Origin: Streptomyces minutiscleroticus | GTDB taxonomy: Bacteria; Actinomycetota; Actinomycetes; Streptomycetales; Streptomycetaceae | Direction: 5' to 3' | Assembly: GCF_014650875.1 (NCBI RefSeq) | Contig: NZ_BMVU01000015.1 | Location: forward strand, 1-64,000 | DNA length: 64,000 nucleotides | Shown: positions 15,923-24,247 of the stretch, one piece after another | Layout of the letters: every line of letters starts with the position of its first letter | Position numbering within the stretch: the stretch's first letter is position 1 | Position numbers and translations under genes: made by a program | The notes under the pieces: generated by a model | Told to the model about the DNA's origin: nothing | Database searches by the model: none | The model's input: only the letters and a program-made list of their open reading frames with translations

Positions 15923-16615
15923 GTGATCGCCGTACTGTTCGATTTCTCCGAGACGCTCTTCCGCGTCGAGTCCACCGAGTCCTGGCTGCGGGCCGCGCTC
16001 GGCGAGACCGGCGTCGCCCTGGCGGAGGAGGAGGTGCTGCGGGCCGCCGGCGCGCTGGAGGCGGTCGGCGCCCTGCCGGGCGGGTCCTTCCCGACCCGGC
16101 GGCTGCCCGAGGAGGTCGCCGCCGTGTGGGGCGTCCGCGACCGGAGCGCCGAGCTGCACCGGGCCGCCTACACGGGCCTGTCGCGCCAGGTGGAACTGCC
16201 CGATCCCCGGCTGCACGACGCGCTGTACGAGCGGCACATGACGCCGGCCGCCTGGCGCCCCTACCCGGACGCGGCCGAGGTGCTCGCGACCCTGCGGGAG
16301 CGCGGCACGGCGATCGGCGTGGTGAGCAACATCGGCTGGGATTTGCGGCCCGTCTTCCGCGAGCACAGCCTGGACCGGTACGTCGACACGTACGTCCTGT
16401 CGTACGAGCACGGGACGCAGAAGCCGGACGCCCGCCTCTTCGCGGCCGCCTGCGACGCGCTGGGCGCCGATCCGCGCCGGACGCTGATGGTGGGCGACGA
16501 CCGGCGGGCGGACGGCGGCGCCGCCGTGCTGGGCTGCGGGGTGCACTTCGTCGACCACCTGCCGGTGGCGGACCGGCCCGACGGTCTGCGGCCGGTCCTC
16601 GACCTGGTCGGCTGA
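15923..16615 (+). CDS. HAD-superfamily hydrolase
   Basis: This 230-residue phosphatase-like protein has HAD motif I as FDFSETLF (nucleophile Asp7; the usual second Asp is replaced by Ser), motif II in GVVSNIGWDL, motif III Lys in GTQKPDARLF and motif IV as MVGDDRRADGG. The cap is inserted after motif I, as in subfamily IA. The Ser at the second motif I position may lower phosphatase activity or indicate another reaction, so the activity is uncertain. The GTG at 15923 matches the fold's start. It converges on the DUF2630 gene. Confidence 0.88.
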   Translation: MIAVLFDFSETLFRVESTESWLRAALGETGVALAEEEVLRAAGALEAVGALPGGSFPTRRLPEEVAAVWGVRDRSAELHRAAYTGLSRQVELPDPRLHDALYERHMTPAAWRPYPDAAEVLATLRERGTAIGVVSNIGWDLRPVFREHSLDRYVDTYVLSYEHGTQKPDARLFAAACDALGADPRRTLMVGDDRRADGGAAVLGCGVHFVDHLPVADRPDGLRPVLDLVG

Positions 16616-16651
16616 GCGCGCGCCCTCAGCGGCGGGCGCGGGCCCGGGCGG

Positions 16652-16897
16652 TCACTGCTTGTAGTTCTCGACCTGCGAGACCGGGCGGGCGCTCTCGGTG
16701 TCGGGGTCCACGCCGAACTCGGACGCCGCGCGCCGCCTGCGCAGCAGGTCCCAGAACTGGTCGAGCCGGCGCTCCAGCTCCGTGAGCCGTTCGTGCTCGG
16801 TGGTGCCGTCGATCTTCCCCGCGGCCCGCGCCTCGCGCAGCTCGCGCTCCTCCTCGACCATCGCCGAGATGTCGGTCAGGATCTGGTCTTCGTCCAT
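16652..16897 (-). CDS. DUF2630 family protein
   Basis: This 81-residue acidic, all-helical protein contains EEERELREARAAGKIDGTTE and LERRLDQFWDLLRRRRA, the characteristic text of DUF2630, a small actinobacterial family of unknown function. A coiled coil is likely. The ATG at 16897 has GGAGG ten bases upstream; a longer frame starting at 17035 is Arg/Pro-rich and gives a protein much longer than the family. It converges on the HAD gene. Confidence 0.88.
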   Translation of the reverse strand: MDEDQILTDISAMVEEERELREARAAGKIDGTTEHERLTELERRLDQFWDLLRRRRAASEFGVDPDTESARPVSQVENYKQ

Positions 16898-17064
16898 GTC
16901 CGTAGGCCTCCTCGGCCCCACTCTAAGGAGGCCGGCGCGGTGCTGCGACAGATACGCCCGCGGAACAGGACGGTGGCCGCCCGCCCCGGACGATCCCCCG
17001 CGTCGCCCGGGACGGGCGGCAGTCCGGACGCTCACCCGGCAGGGGGCGTTCCGGTTGCGCTGAG

Positions 17065-17088
17065 TATAGTTGGCTGGCAGCCAGTCAA
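17065..17088 (+). promoter_or_regulatory. TATAGT -10 and palindromic operator in front of tetR
   Basis: TATAGT at 17065-17070 directly abuts an imperfect palindrome TTGGCTGGCAGCCAGTCAA at 17070-17088 (8-bp arms with one mismatch), 15 bases before the tetR start. A repressor bound here would block transcription initiation, so autoregulation by the TetR protein is likely. Confidence 0.65.
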
Positions 17089-17103
17089 CGCAGGAGTTAC
17101 AGG

Positions 17104-17790
17104 ATGTCCCCCCGAAGCGCCTCGGTCAATGAAGAGTTGCGGCGGCGCTCCCGGGAGCGGCTCCTGCAGGCGGCGTTGGAGCTGGTCGGAGAGCGGGGGT
17201 ACGAGGCCACGACCCTCGCGGACATCGCCGACCGGGCGGGTTCCGCACGGGGCCTGGTGTCGTACTACTTCCCGGGCAAGCGGCAGTTGCTCCAGTCGGC
17301 GGTGCACCGGTTGATGCACCGCACTCTGGAGGAGGCGCTCGAACGCGAGCCGCGCACCGACGACGGGCGGGAGCGGATGGCGCGGGCCATCGACGCGATC
17401 CTCGGGCTCGCCCGGGACCATCCGGTGCTGATGCGCCAGCACATGGCGGGCATCCTGCAGGCCGAGGGGTTCGTGCAGTGCGCGGAGCAGCAGCGGCTGG
17501 CGGAGCTGCTGAGCGAGACCGTGGCCCGCTACGGCGCGGCGGACGCAGCCGACTACCCGATGCTGCGGGCGCTGCTGATGGGCTCCGTCTACGCCGCCCT
17601 GGTGCCGGGCGTGCCCATGCCGCTGCCGGTGCTGCGCGCCGAGTTGTTCAGGCGCTACCGGCTGGAGTGGGGGATGGGGGTCCCGCCGGACGCCCGTGAG
17701 GCGCCCGGCGGGACGGCGGACGGCCGTGATCTGTCGCGGTTCTTCGCGACGGAGAGCCGTGCCGCCGGTGAGACGGTTCGGTCGAAGTAG
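17104..17790 (+). CDS. TetR-family transcriptional regulator
   Basis: This 228-residue regulator has the N-terminal TetR helix-turn-helix (residues 15-62: RERLLQAALELVGERGYEAT, then LADIADRAGSARGLVSYYFP and GKRQLLQ). The C-terminal ligand domain is helical. A palindrome at 17070-17088 lies just upstream. The last four codons (VRSK and stop) lie in a 29-bp segment duplicated from the 3' end of the opposing LVIVD gene, so the C-terminus may have been rewritten recently. The target is unknown. Confidence 0.92.
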   Translation: MSPRSASVNEELRRRSRERLLQAALELVGERGYEATTLADIADRAGSARGLVSYYFPGKRQLLQSAVHRLMHRTLEEALEREPRTDDGRERMARAIDAILGLARDHPVLMRQHMAGILQAEGFVQCAEQQRLAELLSETVARYGAADAADYPMLRALLMGSVYAALVPGVPMPLPVLRAELFRRYRLEWGMGVPPDAREAPGGTADGRDLSRFFATESRAAGETVRSK

Positions 17791-17840
17791 TCCGGCCGCG
17801 TCCGGACGTCAGTCGAAGTAGTCCGGCTGCGTCTGGACGT
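17781..17840. repeat. 29-bp direct repeat joining the 3' ends of tetR and the LVIVD gene
   Basis: The units at 17781-17809 and 17812-17840 are identical except for two C/T differences and start every 31 bases. Unit 2 is the 3' coding end of the LVIVD gene on the minus strand; unit 1 supplies the last codons and stop of tetR on the plus strand. A local tandem duplication explains this best. Confidence 0.85.
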
Positions 17841-19311
17841 TGAGCTCGTCCAGGCGGACCTTCTTGGCCGGGTCGGTGCGCCGGTCGTCGAGCTTCAGCA
17901 CGTCGAAGCCCTTGGCGATGTCGTTCGAGTAGATGTGGCCGTTGTAGTAGTACGCCGACCAGGAGCCGCCGGTGACCAGGGACTCGGTGCTCAGCGGACC
18001 GCGCTCGAAGTAGGCGATCTCCTTGGGCCTGGCGGAGTCGGTGAAGTCCCAGACGGAGACGCCGCCCTGGTACCACGCCTGGACCATGAGGTCCTTGCCC
18101 TTGACCGGGATCAGCGAGCCGTTGTGGGCGACGCAGTTCTCGGTGTCGGCCTGGTGGCGCGGGATCTTGAAGTAGCTGCGGAAGACGAGCTTGCGCTTGT
18201 CGCCCTTGCCGACGATGTCGTAGATGCCGTCGGCGCCGCGGTCCGGGCCGGTGGCCGCGTTGCAGGTGGCCGCGCCGCCGCCGCCCAGCTCGTCGGTGAA
18301 GACGACCTTGTTCGCCTTCTGGTTGAAGGTCGCCGAGTGCCAGAACGCGAAGTTGACGTTGTCCTGGACCCGGTCGATGACCTTCGGGTGCTCCGGGTCC
18401 TTGATGGAGAACAGGATGCCGTCGCCCATGCAGGCGCCGGCCGCGAGGTCCTCGGAGGGCAGCACGGTGATGTCGTGGCAGCCGGTGGTCTTGGACACGC
18501 CCGGGTTGGTGGGCGCGCCCGGGTTGCCGCCGCCGTCCGCGCCCTCACCGGGGAAGAGCACCGGGAAGTTCACGACCGCCGCCTTCTGCGGGGCCTTGCG
18601 CGGCACCTTGATGACGGAGATGCCGTCGTGCGGCGGCTGGCAGTCGGGGAACGCGGCGCTCGGCGAGTACGAGGAGACGTAGACGTAGACGTTCTTGCGC
18701 TCCGGCACCAGCGTGTGGGTGTGGGAGCCGCAGGCGGTCTCGACGGCGGCGACGTACTTGGGGTTGCGCTTGTCGCTGATGTCGAAGACCTTCATGCCCT
18801 CCCAGGAGGACTTCTCGGTCGCGGGCTGCGTGGTGCTGTTGCAGGAGTCGTCGCTGCGCGAGGAGTCGGTGGAGAGGAAGAGCAGGTTCCCGGAGACGGA
18901 GATGTCGTTCTGCGATCCGGGACACAGCACCTGGGAGACCGTCTTCGGCTTCTTCGGGTTGCTGATGTCGAAGATGCGGAAACCGTCGTAGTTGCCGGCG
19001 AAGGCGTACCTGCCCTGGAAGGCCAGGTCCGAGTTGGTGCCCGGGAGCACGTCCTTGGGGATGTTGGTCAGGTGCTCGATGTTGTCCGAGTGGACGACCT
19101 CGTCCTGCGCGGGGATGTCGCCGCCGGCTATCGCCTCCTTGGCCTCGGCCTGCGCCGACCTGGAGACCTTCTTCTCCGCGGCGGGGGCGTCCCCGGGGTC
19201 GGGGGTCGCGGCCGCCGGGCCGGCCGTCAGCAGCGCGGCCAGGAGTCCCGCCGCCGTGGCGGCGACTCCCAGGCGTCTGCGCCGCGTTCGGGAAATGTTC
19301 AACAGGGTCAC
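17809..19311 (-). CDS. Secreted LVIVD-repeat beta-propeller protein
   Basis: This 500-residue protein has a twin-arginine-like or Sec signal peptide (RTRRRRLGVAATAAGLLAAL with cleavage near AAATPDP). Repeats of the LVIVD type follow: FRIFDISNPKKPKTVSQV, MKVFDISDKRNPKYVAAV, GISVIKVPRKAPQ, FSIKDPEHPKVIDRV and VSVWDFTDSARPKEIAYF. Several Cys residues suggest disulfides outside the cell. Proteins of this family are extracellular propellers of largely unknown role. The GTG at 19311 has GGGAGG six bases upstream. It is divergent from the DUF305 lipoprotein gene with a 196-bp region between starts. Confidence 0.85.
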   Translation of the reverse strand: MTLLNISRTRRRRLGVAATAAGLLAALLTAGPAAATPDPGDAPAAEKKVSRSAQAEAKEAIAGGDIPAQDEVVHSDNIEHLTNIPKDVLPGTNSDLAFQGRYAFAGNYDGFRIFDISNPKKPKTVSQVLCPGSQNDISVSGNLLFLSTDSSRSDDSCNSTTQPATEKSSWEGMKVFDISDKRNPKYVAAVETACGSHTHTLVPERKNVYVYVSSYSPSAAFPDCQPPHDGISVIKVPRKAPQKAAVVNFPVLFPGEGADGGGNPGAPTNPGVSKTTGCHDITVLPSEDLAAGACMGDGILFSIKDPEHPKVIDRVQDNVNFAFWHSATFNQKANKVVFTDELGGGGAATCNAATGPDRGADGIYDIVGKGDKRKLVFRSYFKIPRHQADTENCVAHNGSLIPVKGKDLMVQAWYQGGVSVWDFTDSARPKEIAYFERGPLSTESLVTGGSWSAYYYNGHIYSNDIAKGFDVLKLDDRRTDPAKKVRLDELNVQTQPDYFD

Positions 19312-19507
19312 TGCGTCCTCCCTTGCCGCCGTTCGCAGATGAACGGTTCAGGCACCACGCAGTATCGTCGTCATCATGGACAGATCAACAGGTGGCAACG
19401 TACTCGTAATGAAAGTTTCCGATCACCCGAGCACGGAGACGTGCTAGGACGGTTCCCGGCACTCACGAGGTGTCCACCGGTCCGTGTACCCCAACCAGGA
19501 GGTTGCC

Positions 19508-20161
19508 GTGGTGTCTCTCCGTCCGTCCGTGCGCGCGCTCGTGGTCGCGGCCTGCGCCGCGCTGGCGCTCGCGGGCTGCTCCGGGCCGGACGACGACGGC
19601 GCCGGGGCCGAGGGCACGGGCCCCTCGGTGATCGCCCCCGGGAAGCCCGGCGAGGCGGCCGAGACCCTCTCCGCCCAGGAGGCCGCGGAGCACCGCGCGG
19701 AGGACGACTCGCCCAACTCCGCCGACTTCTCCTACGCCCGCATGATGATCGAGCACCACACGCAGGCCGTGGAGATGACCGCGCTGGTTCCGGACCGGGC
19801 GGAGTCCTCGCGGCTCAAGCGGCTCGCCGAACGGATCTCGGCCGCTCAGGGCCCGGAGATCGAGGCCATGCGCGGCTGGCTGAAGAACCACGACGGCGGC
19901 GAGCGGGACGCACGGACGGGCCACGACCACGCGGCGATGCCCGGGATGGCCACGCAGGCGCAGCTGAAGAAGTTGCGCGCCGCGAAGGGCGAGGCGTTCG
20001 ACGAGCTCTTCCTGAAGCTGATGATCACCCACCACGACGGCGCCATCGCCATGGCCACGGACGTGCTCGCCCAGGGCAACAACATCCAGATCGGCGAGAT
20101 GGCCGACGACGTGATCTCCCAGCAGACAGTGGAGATCACGAAGATGCGCGACATGACCTAG
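19508..20161 (+). CDS. DUF305 lipoprotein (metal-binding type)
   Basis: This 217-residue protein has a lipoprotein signal with lipobox LALAGC. The mature part contains two DUF305 half-domains, ARMMIEHHTQAVEMTALV and LKLMITHHDGAIAMATDV, each with a His-His pair and Met residues, plus a GHDHAAMPGMA linker rich in His and Met. Family members such as cyanobacterial CopM bind copper, so this is probably an outer-surface copper-binding protein. Either of two adjacent GTGs (19508, 19511) follows an AGGAGG site. It is divergent from the LVIVD gene. Confidence 0.88.
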   Translation: MVSLRPSVRALVVAACAALALAGCSGPDDDGAGAEGTGPSVIAPGKPGEAAETLSAQEAAEHRAEDDSPNSADFSYARMMIEHHTQAVEMTALVPDRAESSRLKRLAERISAAQGPEIEAMRGWLKNHDGGERDARTGHDHAAMPGMATQAQLKKLRAAKGEAFDELFLKLMITHHDGAIAMATDVLAQGNNIQIGEMADDVISQQTVEITKMRDMT

Positions 20162-20365
20162 GCGGACGCCGGGGGCGGGTGCGTGCTCCTGGCCACCGGG
20201 GCGGCGGAAGCGTTCCCCGGCCGCGTCCGCGGGGCGGCGCGTTCCGTTCGCGTCCGCTTCCGGACTTCGGCCGTCCGGCGGTCTTCCCCCTCCCCCGGCG
20301 CACCGCACGGTGCGATGCTGGGGCCAGGAGCGACTCCTCGCATCCCTCGGTCAAGGAGTTCCGCC

Positions 20366-21721
20366 GTGCTGCATGTCGCCGTCGTCGGTTCGGGGCCGAG
20401 CGGGGTCTACACCGCGCAGAGCCTCGTCGGGCAGAGCCTGGTGCCCGGGGTCCGGGTGGACGTCCTGGACCGGCTGCCCTGCCCGTACGGCCTGGTGCGC
20501 TACGGCGTGGCCCCCGACCACGAGAAGATCAAGTCGCTGCAGGACACCCTGCGGGCGGTACTGGAGCACGAGCGGGTGCGCTTCCTCGGCGGCGTCCAGG
20601 TCGGCGGCCCCGGCGGCGTGCCCGCCGCCCGGCTGCGCGCGCTCTACCACGCGGTCGTGTACTGCGTGGGCGCCGCCGCCGACCGGCGCCTCGGGATCCC
20701 CGGCGAGGACCTGCCCGGCAGCCGCTCGGCGACCGAGTTCGTGTCCTGGTACAGCGCGCACCCGGACGCGCCGCCCGACGGTTTCGTCCCGGACGCGCGG
20801 ACGGCCGTGGTCGTCGGCGCCGGCAACGTCGCCCTGGACGTCACCCGCATCCTCGCCCGCGGCAGTACGGAGCTGAGCCCCACCGACATGCCGCAGGCGG
20901 CCCTGGACGCCCTGGCCGGCAGCCGGGTGCGCGAGATCCTGATGGTGGGCAGGCGCGGGCCCTCCCAGGCCCGCTTCACCACGAAGGAGCTGCGCGAACT
21001 GGGCACCCTCCCGGACACCGACGTCATCGTGGACCCCGGCGAACTGGCGCTGGACCCGGCGTACACCGACCCCTCCGGCCTGCCCGCCGCACAGCGCCGC
21101 AACGTCGAGGTGCTGCGGGCGTGGGCCGGGCGGCCGGCGCGGCCGGCCGCCTCACGCCGCATCCGGCTGCGGTTCTTCCTGCGCCCGGTGGAGCTGCTCG
21201 CGGACGGCGGACGGGTCGGCTCGGCGCGCTTCGAGCGGACGGCGCCGGACGGGAGCGGCGGGGTGCGGGGCACGGGACGGTACGAGGAGGTCGAGGCGCA
21301 GCTGGTGCTGCGCTCGGTCGGCTACCGGGGGGTCCCGCTGGACGGGCTTCCCTTCGACGCCGGGCACGGCACGGTGCCGCACGCCGCGGGACGCGTCCTG
21401 CGGGGCGGCGCGGTCGCCCCCGGCGAGTACGTCGCGGGCTGGATCAAACGGGGCCCGACGGGCGTCATCGGCACCAACCGCCCGTGCGCGAAGGAGACCG
21501 TCGCGTCCCTGCTGGAGGACGCGCCCGCGCTCATGCGGCGGGCCCTGCCCGGCGACCCGCTCGCGGGGCTGCGCGCGGACGGGGTCGCGCCGGTCGGGTG
21601 GACCGGATGGCAGGCGATCGAGCGGGCGGAGGCGGAGCTGGGCGCCTCGCTCGGGCGGGGCGTGGTCAAGCTGCCCGACTGGGCGTCGCTGCTGGCGGCG
21701 GCGCGGGCGGGGAACGCGTGA
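20366..21721 (+). CDS. fprA: Ferredoxin/flavodoxin-NADP+ reductase, FprA type
   Basis: This 451-residue flavoprotein resembles adrenodoxin reductase and mycobacterial FprA. It has the FAD motif VAVVGSGPSGVYTAQSL at the N-terminus, the FprA hallmark PYGLVRYGVAPDHEKIK, the NADPH motif VVVGAGNVALDVTRIL and the C-terminal GWIKRGPTGVIGTNRP signature. It would pass electrons between NADPH and ferredoxins serving P450s or similar acceptors. The GTG at 20366 has AAGGAG seven bases upstream. No ferredoxin or P450 gene is adjacent. Downstream lies a minisatellite. Confidence 0.92.
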   Translation: MLHVAVVGSGPSGVYTAQSLVGQSLVPGVRVDVLDRLPCPYGLVRYGVAPDHEKIKSLQDTLRAVLEHERVRFLGGVQVGGPGGVPAARLRALYHAVVYCVGAAADRRLGIPGEDLPGSRSATEFVSWYSAHPDAPPDGFVPDARTAVVVGAGNVALDVTRILARGSTELSPTDMPQAALDALAGSRVREILMVGRRGPSQARFTTKELRELGTLPDTDVIVDPGELALDPAYTDPSGLPAAQRRNVEVLRAWAGRPARPAASRRIRLRFFLRPVELLADGGRVGSARFERTAPDGSGGVRGTGRYEEVEAQLVLRSVGYRGVPLDGLPFDAGHGTVPHAAGRVLRGGAVAPGEYVAGWIKRGPTGVIGTNRPCAKETVASLLEDAPALMRRALPGDPLAGLRADGVAPVGWTGWQAIERAEAELGASLGRGVVKLPDWASLLAAARAGNA

Positions 21722-21945
21722 CGCGCATCGCGACCCGCGACACTGCGACCCGCGACCCGCGATCCGCAGCACCACGACCCACGGCGCCGTGACCGACGCC
21801 GTCACGACCCACAGCACCACGACCCACGCCGTCACGACCCACGGCGCCGTGACCGACGCCGTCACGACCCACAGCACCACGACCCACGCCGTCACGACCC
21901 ACGCCGTCACGACCCACGGCGCCGTGACCGACGCCGTCACGTCCC
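21722..21945. repeat. 15-bp/60-bp GC minisatellite
   Basis: The 60-bp blocks at 21781-21840 and 21841-21900 are identical, and a shortened third copy follows to about 21945. Each block consists of four 15-bp units such as acgccgtcacgaccc, acagcaccacgaccc and acggcgccgtgaccg. Degenerate units extend back to about 21730. Read in one frame the repeat gives THAVT-type pentapeptides, but no start with a ribosome site or flanking domain supports a gene. Confidence 0.9.
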
Positions 21946-22276
21946 AAGGCGTCCCGGCGGCGCCCGGTGTACGCATCGCAGCTCGCGTGGCACGCACCGC
22001 GTGACGGCGCCTCCGCCGCCGTCGTCCGGTCGTTGACCGGCCGTCAACCGGCCGTCGACCGATCGCCGGCCGGCCGGCAGCCGGTGGCGGAGCGCCCGCG
22101 GCGGAGTCCCGGACGCGCCCCTCGGGCATGACACCTCTCGGCAACACAGACGAAATCAACAAACTGTTTAAGGCGCTTACTGTCTCCTCCAGCCCGCACC
22201 GCCCGGGCCTCCGGCCCCGCCACGCCGGTGCCCGCAGCGTTCCGCGTCCCCTGCCCGTCGCCGTTCTGGAGTGCCC
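21946..22276. other. Non-coding leader region of the permease gene
   Basis: No real gene is seen here. The first half is GC-rich with short CCGGCCG/GACC repetitions. An AT-rich patch at 22141-22180 (around acaaactgtttaaggcgctt) is the likely promoter zone of the permease gene, though no confident -35/-10 pair was found. Confidence 0.4.
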
Positions 22277-23788
22277 ATGGCCACCACCGTTCCCGTGCAT
22301 CCCGTCGACGAAGTGCCACCCGTCCGCCGACTCGCCGCCTTCGGCCTGCAGCACGTCCTCGCCATGTACGCGGGCGCCGTGGCCGTCCCGCTGATCGTCG
22401 GCGGCGCGATGGGGCTGCCGCCCGCGGACCTGGCCTACCTGATCACGGCGGACCTGCTGCTGTGCGGCGTCGCGACGCTCATCCAGTGCGTGGGCTTCTG
22501 GCGGTTCGGGGTGCGCCTGCCGATCATGCAGGGCTGCACCTTCGCCGCCGTGTCGCCGATGGTGCTGATCGGCACGGAGGGCGGCGGGCTCCCCGCGATC
22601 TACGGCTCCGTGATCGTCGCGGGACTCGCGATCATCCTGCTCGCACCGGTCTTCGGGAAGCTGCTGCGGTTCTTCCCGCCGCTGGTCACCGGCACCGTCA
22701 TCCTGATCATCGGAGTCTCCCTGATGCCGGTCGCCGGCAACTGGGCGGCGGGCGGCCAGGGGGCGGAGGACTTCGGGGAGCCGAAGAACCTGGCGCTCGC
22801 CGGTTTCGTCCTGCTCGTGGTGCTCGGCGTGCAGCGCTTCGCGCCGGTGTTCCTGAGCCGGATCGCCGTCCTCGTCGGCATCGCGGCCGGCCTCGCCGTC
22901 GCCGTGCCGTTCGGCTTCACGGACTTCGGCGGGGTCGGGGACGCCGACTGGCTCGGCGTCAGCACGCCGTTCCACTTCGGCGCGCCCTCCTTCGAGGTCT
23001 CGGCGATCGCGTCGATGCTGGTCGTGGCCGTGGTGACGATGACCGAGACGACGGGCGACCTGATCGCGGTCGGCGAGATGACCGGGCGGAGGGTCGAACC
23101 GCGCCCGCTGGCCGACGGACTGCGGGCCGACGGCCTCTCCACCGTCCTCGGCGGCGTCTTCAACACCTTCCCGTACACGGCGTACGCGCAGAACGTCGGG
23201 CTCGTCGGCATGACGCGCGTCCGCAGCCGCTGGGTCGTCGCCACCGCCGGCGGCATCCTCGTCCTGCTCGGCCTGCTGCCCAAGCTGGGCGCGGTGGTCG
23301 CGGCGGTCCCGGCGCCGGTGCTCGGCGGCGCGGGCCTGGTGATGTTCGGGACGGTCGCCGCGAGCGGCCTGCGCACGCTCGCCCGCGTCGACTTCCGGGG
23401 CAACCACAACCTCACCGTCGTAGCCGTCCCGGTCGCCGTGGGCACCCTGCCGGTCGGCGTGCCGGCGGTCTACGAGAAGTTCCCCGACTGGTTCCAGACG
23501 GTCATGAACAGCGGCATCAGCGCCGGCTGCCTGACGGCGATCGTGCTGAACCTGCTCTTCAACCACCTGCCCGGGAAGGCGGGTCGGGCCGGCGGGACCA
23601 CTGCGGGCAGCGCCGCGGACGACGCCGGGGGCGGTGACGGCGTCCCGGCCGTCGACGACATCCCCGCCGCCGTTGACGCCCCGGCCGCCGGGGGCGGCGG
23701 TCCCGCCGGCGGTGCCTCAGCCGGCGTCGGCCTGCCGGCGGGCCGCCGCGAGGACGCTGTCGAGAAGGCCCGGGAAGAGAGCGTCTAG
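22277..23788 (+). CDS. Nucleobase:cation symporter-2 (uracil/xanthine permease family)
   Basis: This 503-residue permease has about 12-14 hydrophobic segments. It shows the NAT/NCS2 signature AQNVGLVGMTRVRSRWV (about residues 310-326) and the acidic TM8-type segment VTMTETTGDLIAVGEMTG, which binds the nucleobase. It imports uracil, xanthine or uric acid with protons. The start ATG at 22277 follows GGAG. The C-terminal 70 residues are a Gly/Ala/Asp-rich tail, and the last 72 bp overlap the 3' end of the opposing arsR-type gene. Substrate specificity cannot be read from the sequence. Confidence 0.92.
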   Translation: MATTVPVHPVDEVPPVRRLAAFGLQHVLAMYAGAVAVPLIVGGAMGLPPADLAYLITADLLLCGVATLIQCVGFWRFGVRLPIMQGCTFAAVSPMVLIGTEGGGLPAIYGSVIVAGLAIILLAPVFGKLLRFFPPLVTGTVILIIGVSLMPVAGNWAAGGQGAEDFGEPKNLALAGFVLLVVLGVQRFAPVFLSRIAVLVGIAAGLAVAVPFGFTDFGGVGDADWLGVSTPFHFGAPSFEVSAIASMLVVAVVTMTETTGDLIAVGEMTGRRVEPRPLADGLRADGLSTVLGGVFNTFPYTAYAQNVGLVGMTRVRSRWVVATAGGILVLLGLLPKLGAVVAAVPAPVLGGAGLVMFGTVAASGLRTLARVDFRGNHNLTVVAVPVAVGTLPVGVPAVYEKFPDWFQTVMNSGISAGCLTAIVLNLLFNHLPGKAGRAGGTTAGSAADDAGGGDGVPAVDDIPAAVDAPAAGGGGPAGGASAGVGLPAGRREDAVEKAREESV

Positions 23789-24064
23789 GTCGTCCCGGCG
23801 AAGCCCGTTCATCTTGGCGGTGCCGCGGTAGACCTGCCGGACGACGCCGCTCTCGCGCAGCACCCGGAAGTGGTGCGTGGTGGTGGACTTGGTGACGGGC
23901 AGGTCGAAGTGCGAACACGGGAGCTCGCCGCCGTCGGCGGCGAGCTCCCGCACGACCCGCAGGCGCACCGGGTCGGAGAGCGCGTGCAGCACGGACTCCA
24001 GCCGGATCTCCGTGCGGGCGGGGTGCGGAAGGGCGCGGCTGCCGGCCGGGGCTGCGGTCGTCAC
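23717..24064 (-). CDS. ArsR-type winged-helix regulator
   Basis: This 115-residue protein has the ArsR fold: LHALSDPVRLRVVRELAADG, a recognition helix region CSHFDLPVTKSTTTHHFRVL and wing RESGVVRQVYRGTAKMNGLR. No CxC metal site is present, so it is more likely a ligand- or redox-responsive member. I chose the GTG at 24064 because CTGGAG precedes it; the ATG at 24136 lacks a ribosome site. It is divergent from an old yellow enzyme gene across a TACGGT-GTCT-ACCGTA palindrome and probably represses it. Confidence 0.88.
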   Translation of the reverse strand: MTTAAPAGSRALPHPARTEIRLESVLHALSDPVRLRVVRELAADGGELPCSHFDLPVTKSTTTHHFRVLRESGVVRQVYRGTAKMNGLRRDDLDALFPGLLDSVLAAARRQADAG

Positions 24065-24175
24065 GACGGCTCCAGTTCGTCCGTGGCGGCACCTCCGAGG
24101 GTCGTCCGGAGGCCAGGGGCGGTCCCACTCCGTCATGGACGCCCGCGCGGCTCATTGTACGAGCGGCGCCGTTGT

Positions 24176-24207
24176 TTGACAGTCGACGTACTACGGTGTC
24201 TACCGTA
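24176..24207 (+). promoter_or_regulatory. Promoter and palindromic operator of the old yellow enzyme gene
   Basis: TTGACA at 24176-24181 is a consensus -35. The expected -10 region is overlapped by a perfect 6-bp inverted repeat TACGGT-GTCT-ACCGTA at 24192-24207. The repeat sits between the divergent arsR-type and OYE genes, where a repressor would act. Confidence 0.65.
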
Positions 24208-24247
24208 TGAATCGACCCCGACCCCACGCTGTCGAATGGAGTCCGAC

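Noticed and set aside
17935..21792. Plus-strand 1285-codon frame across the LVIVD, DUF305 and fprA genes
   Set aside because: It is a shadow of three genes with recognised domains and has no homologous features.
21781..21945. Possible CRISPR array at the repeats
   Set aside because: The units are contiguous 15-bp tandem copies without unique spacers, and no cas gene is present.
21789..22004. ORF of THAVT pentapeptides over the minisatellite
   Set aside because: The reading is a direct result of the 15-bp period, with no ribosome site, signal or anchoring domain. It was treated as a repeat, not a gene.
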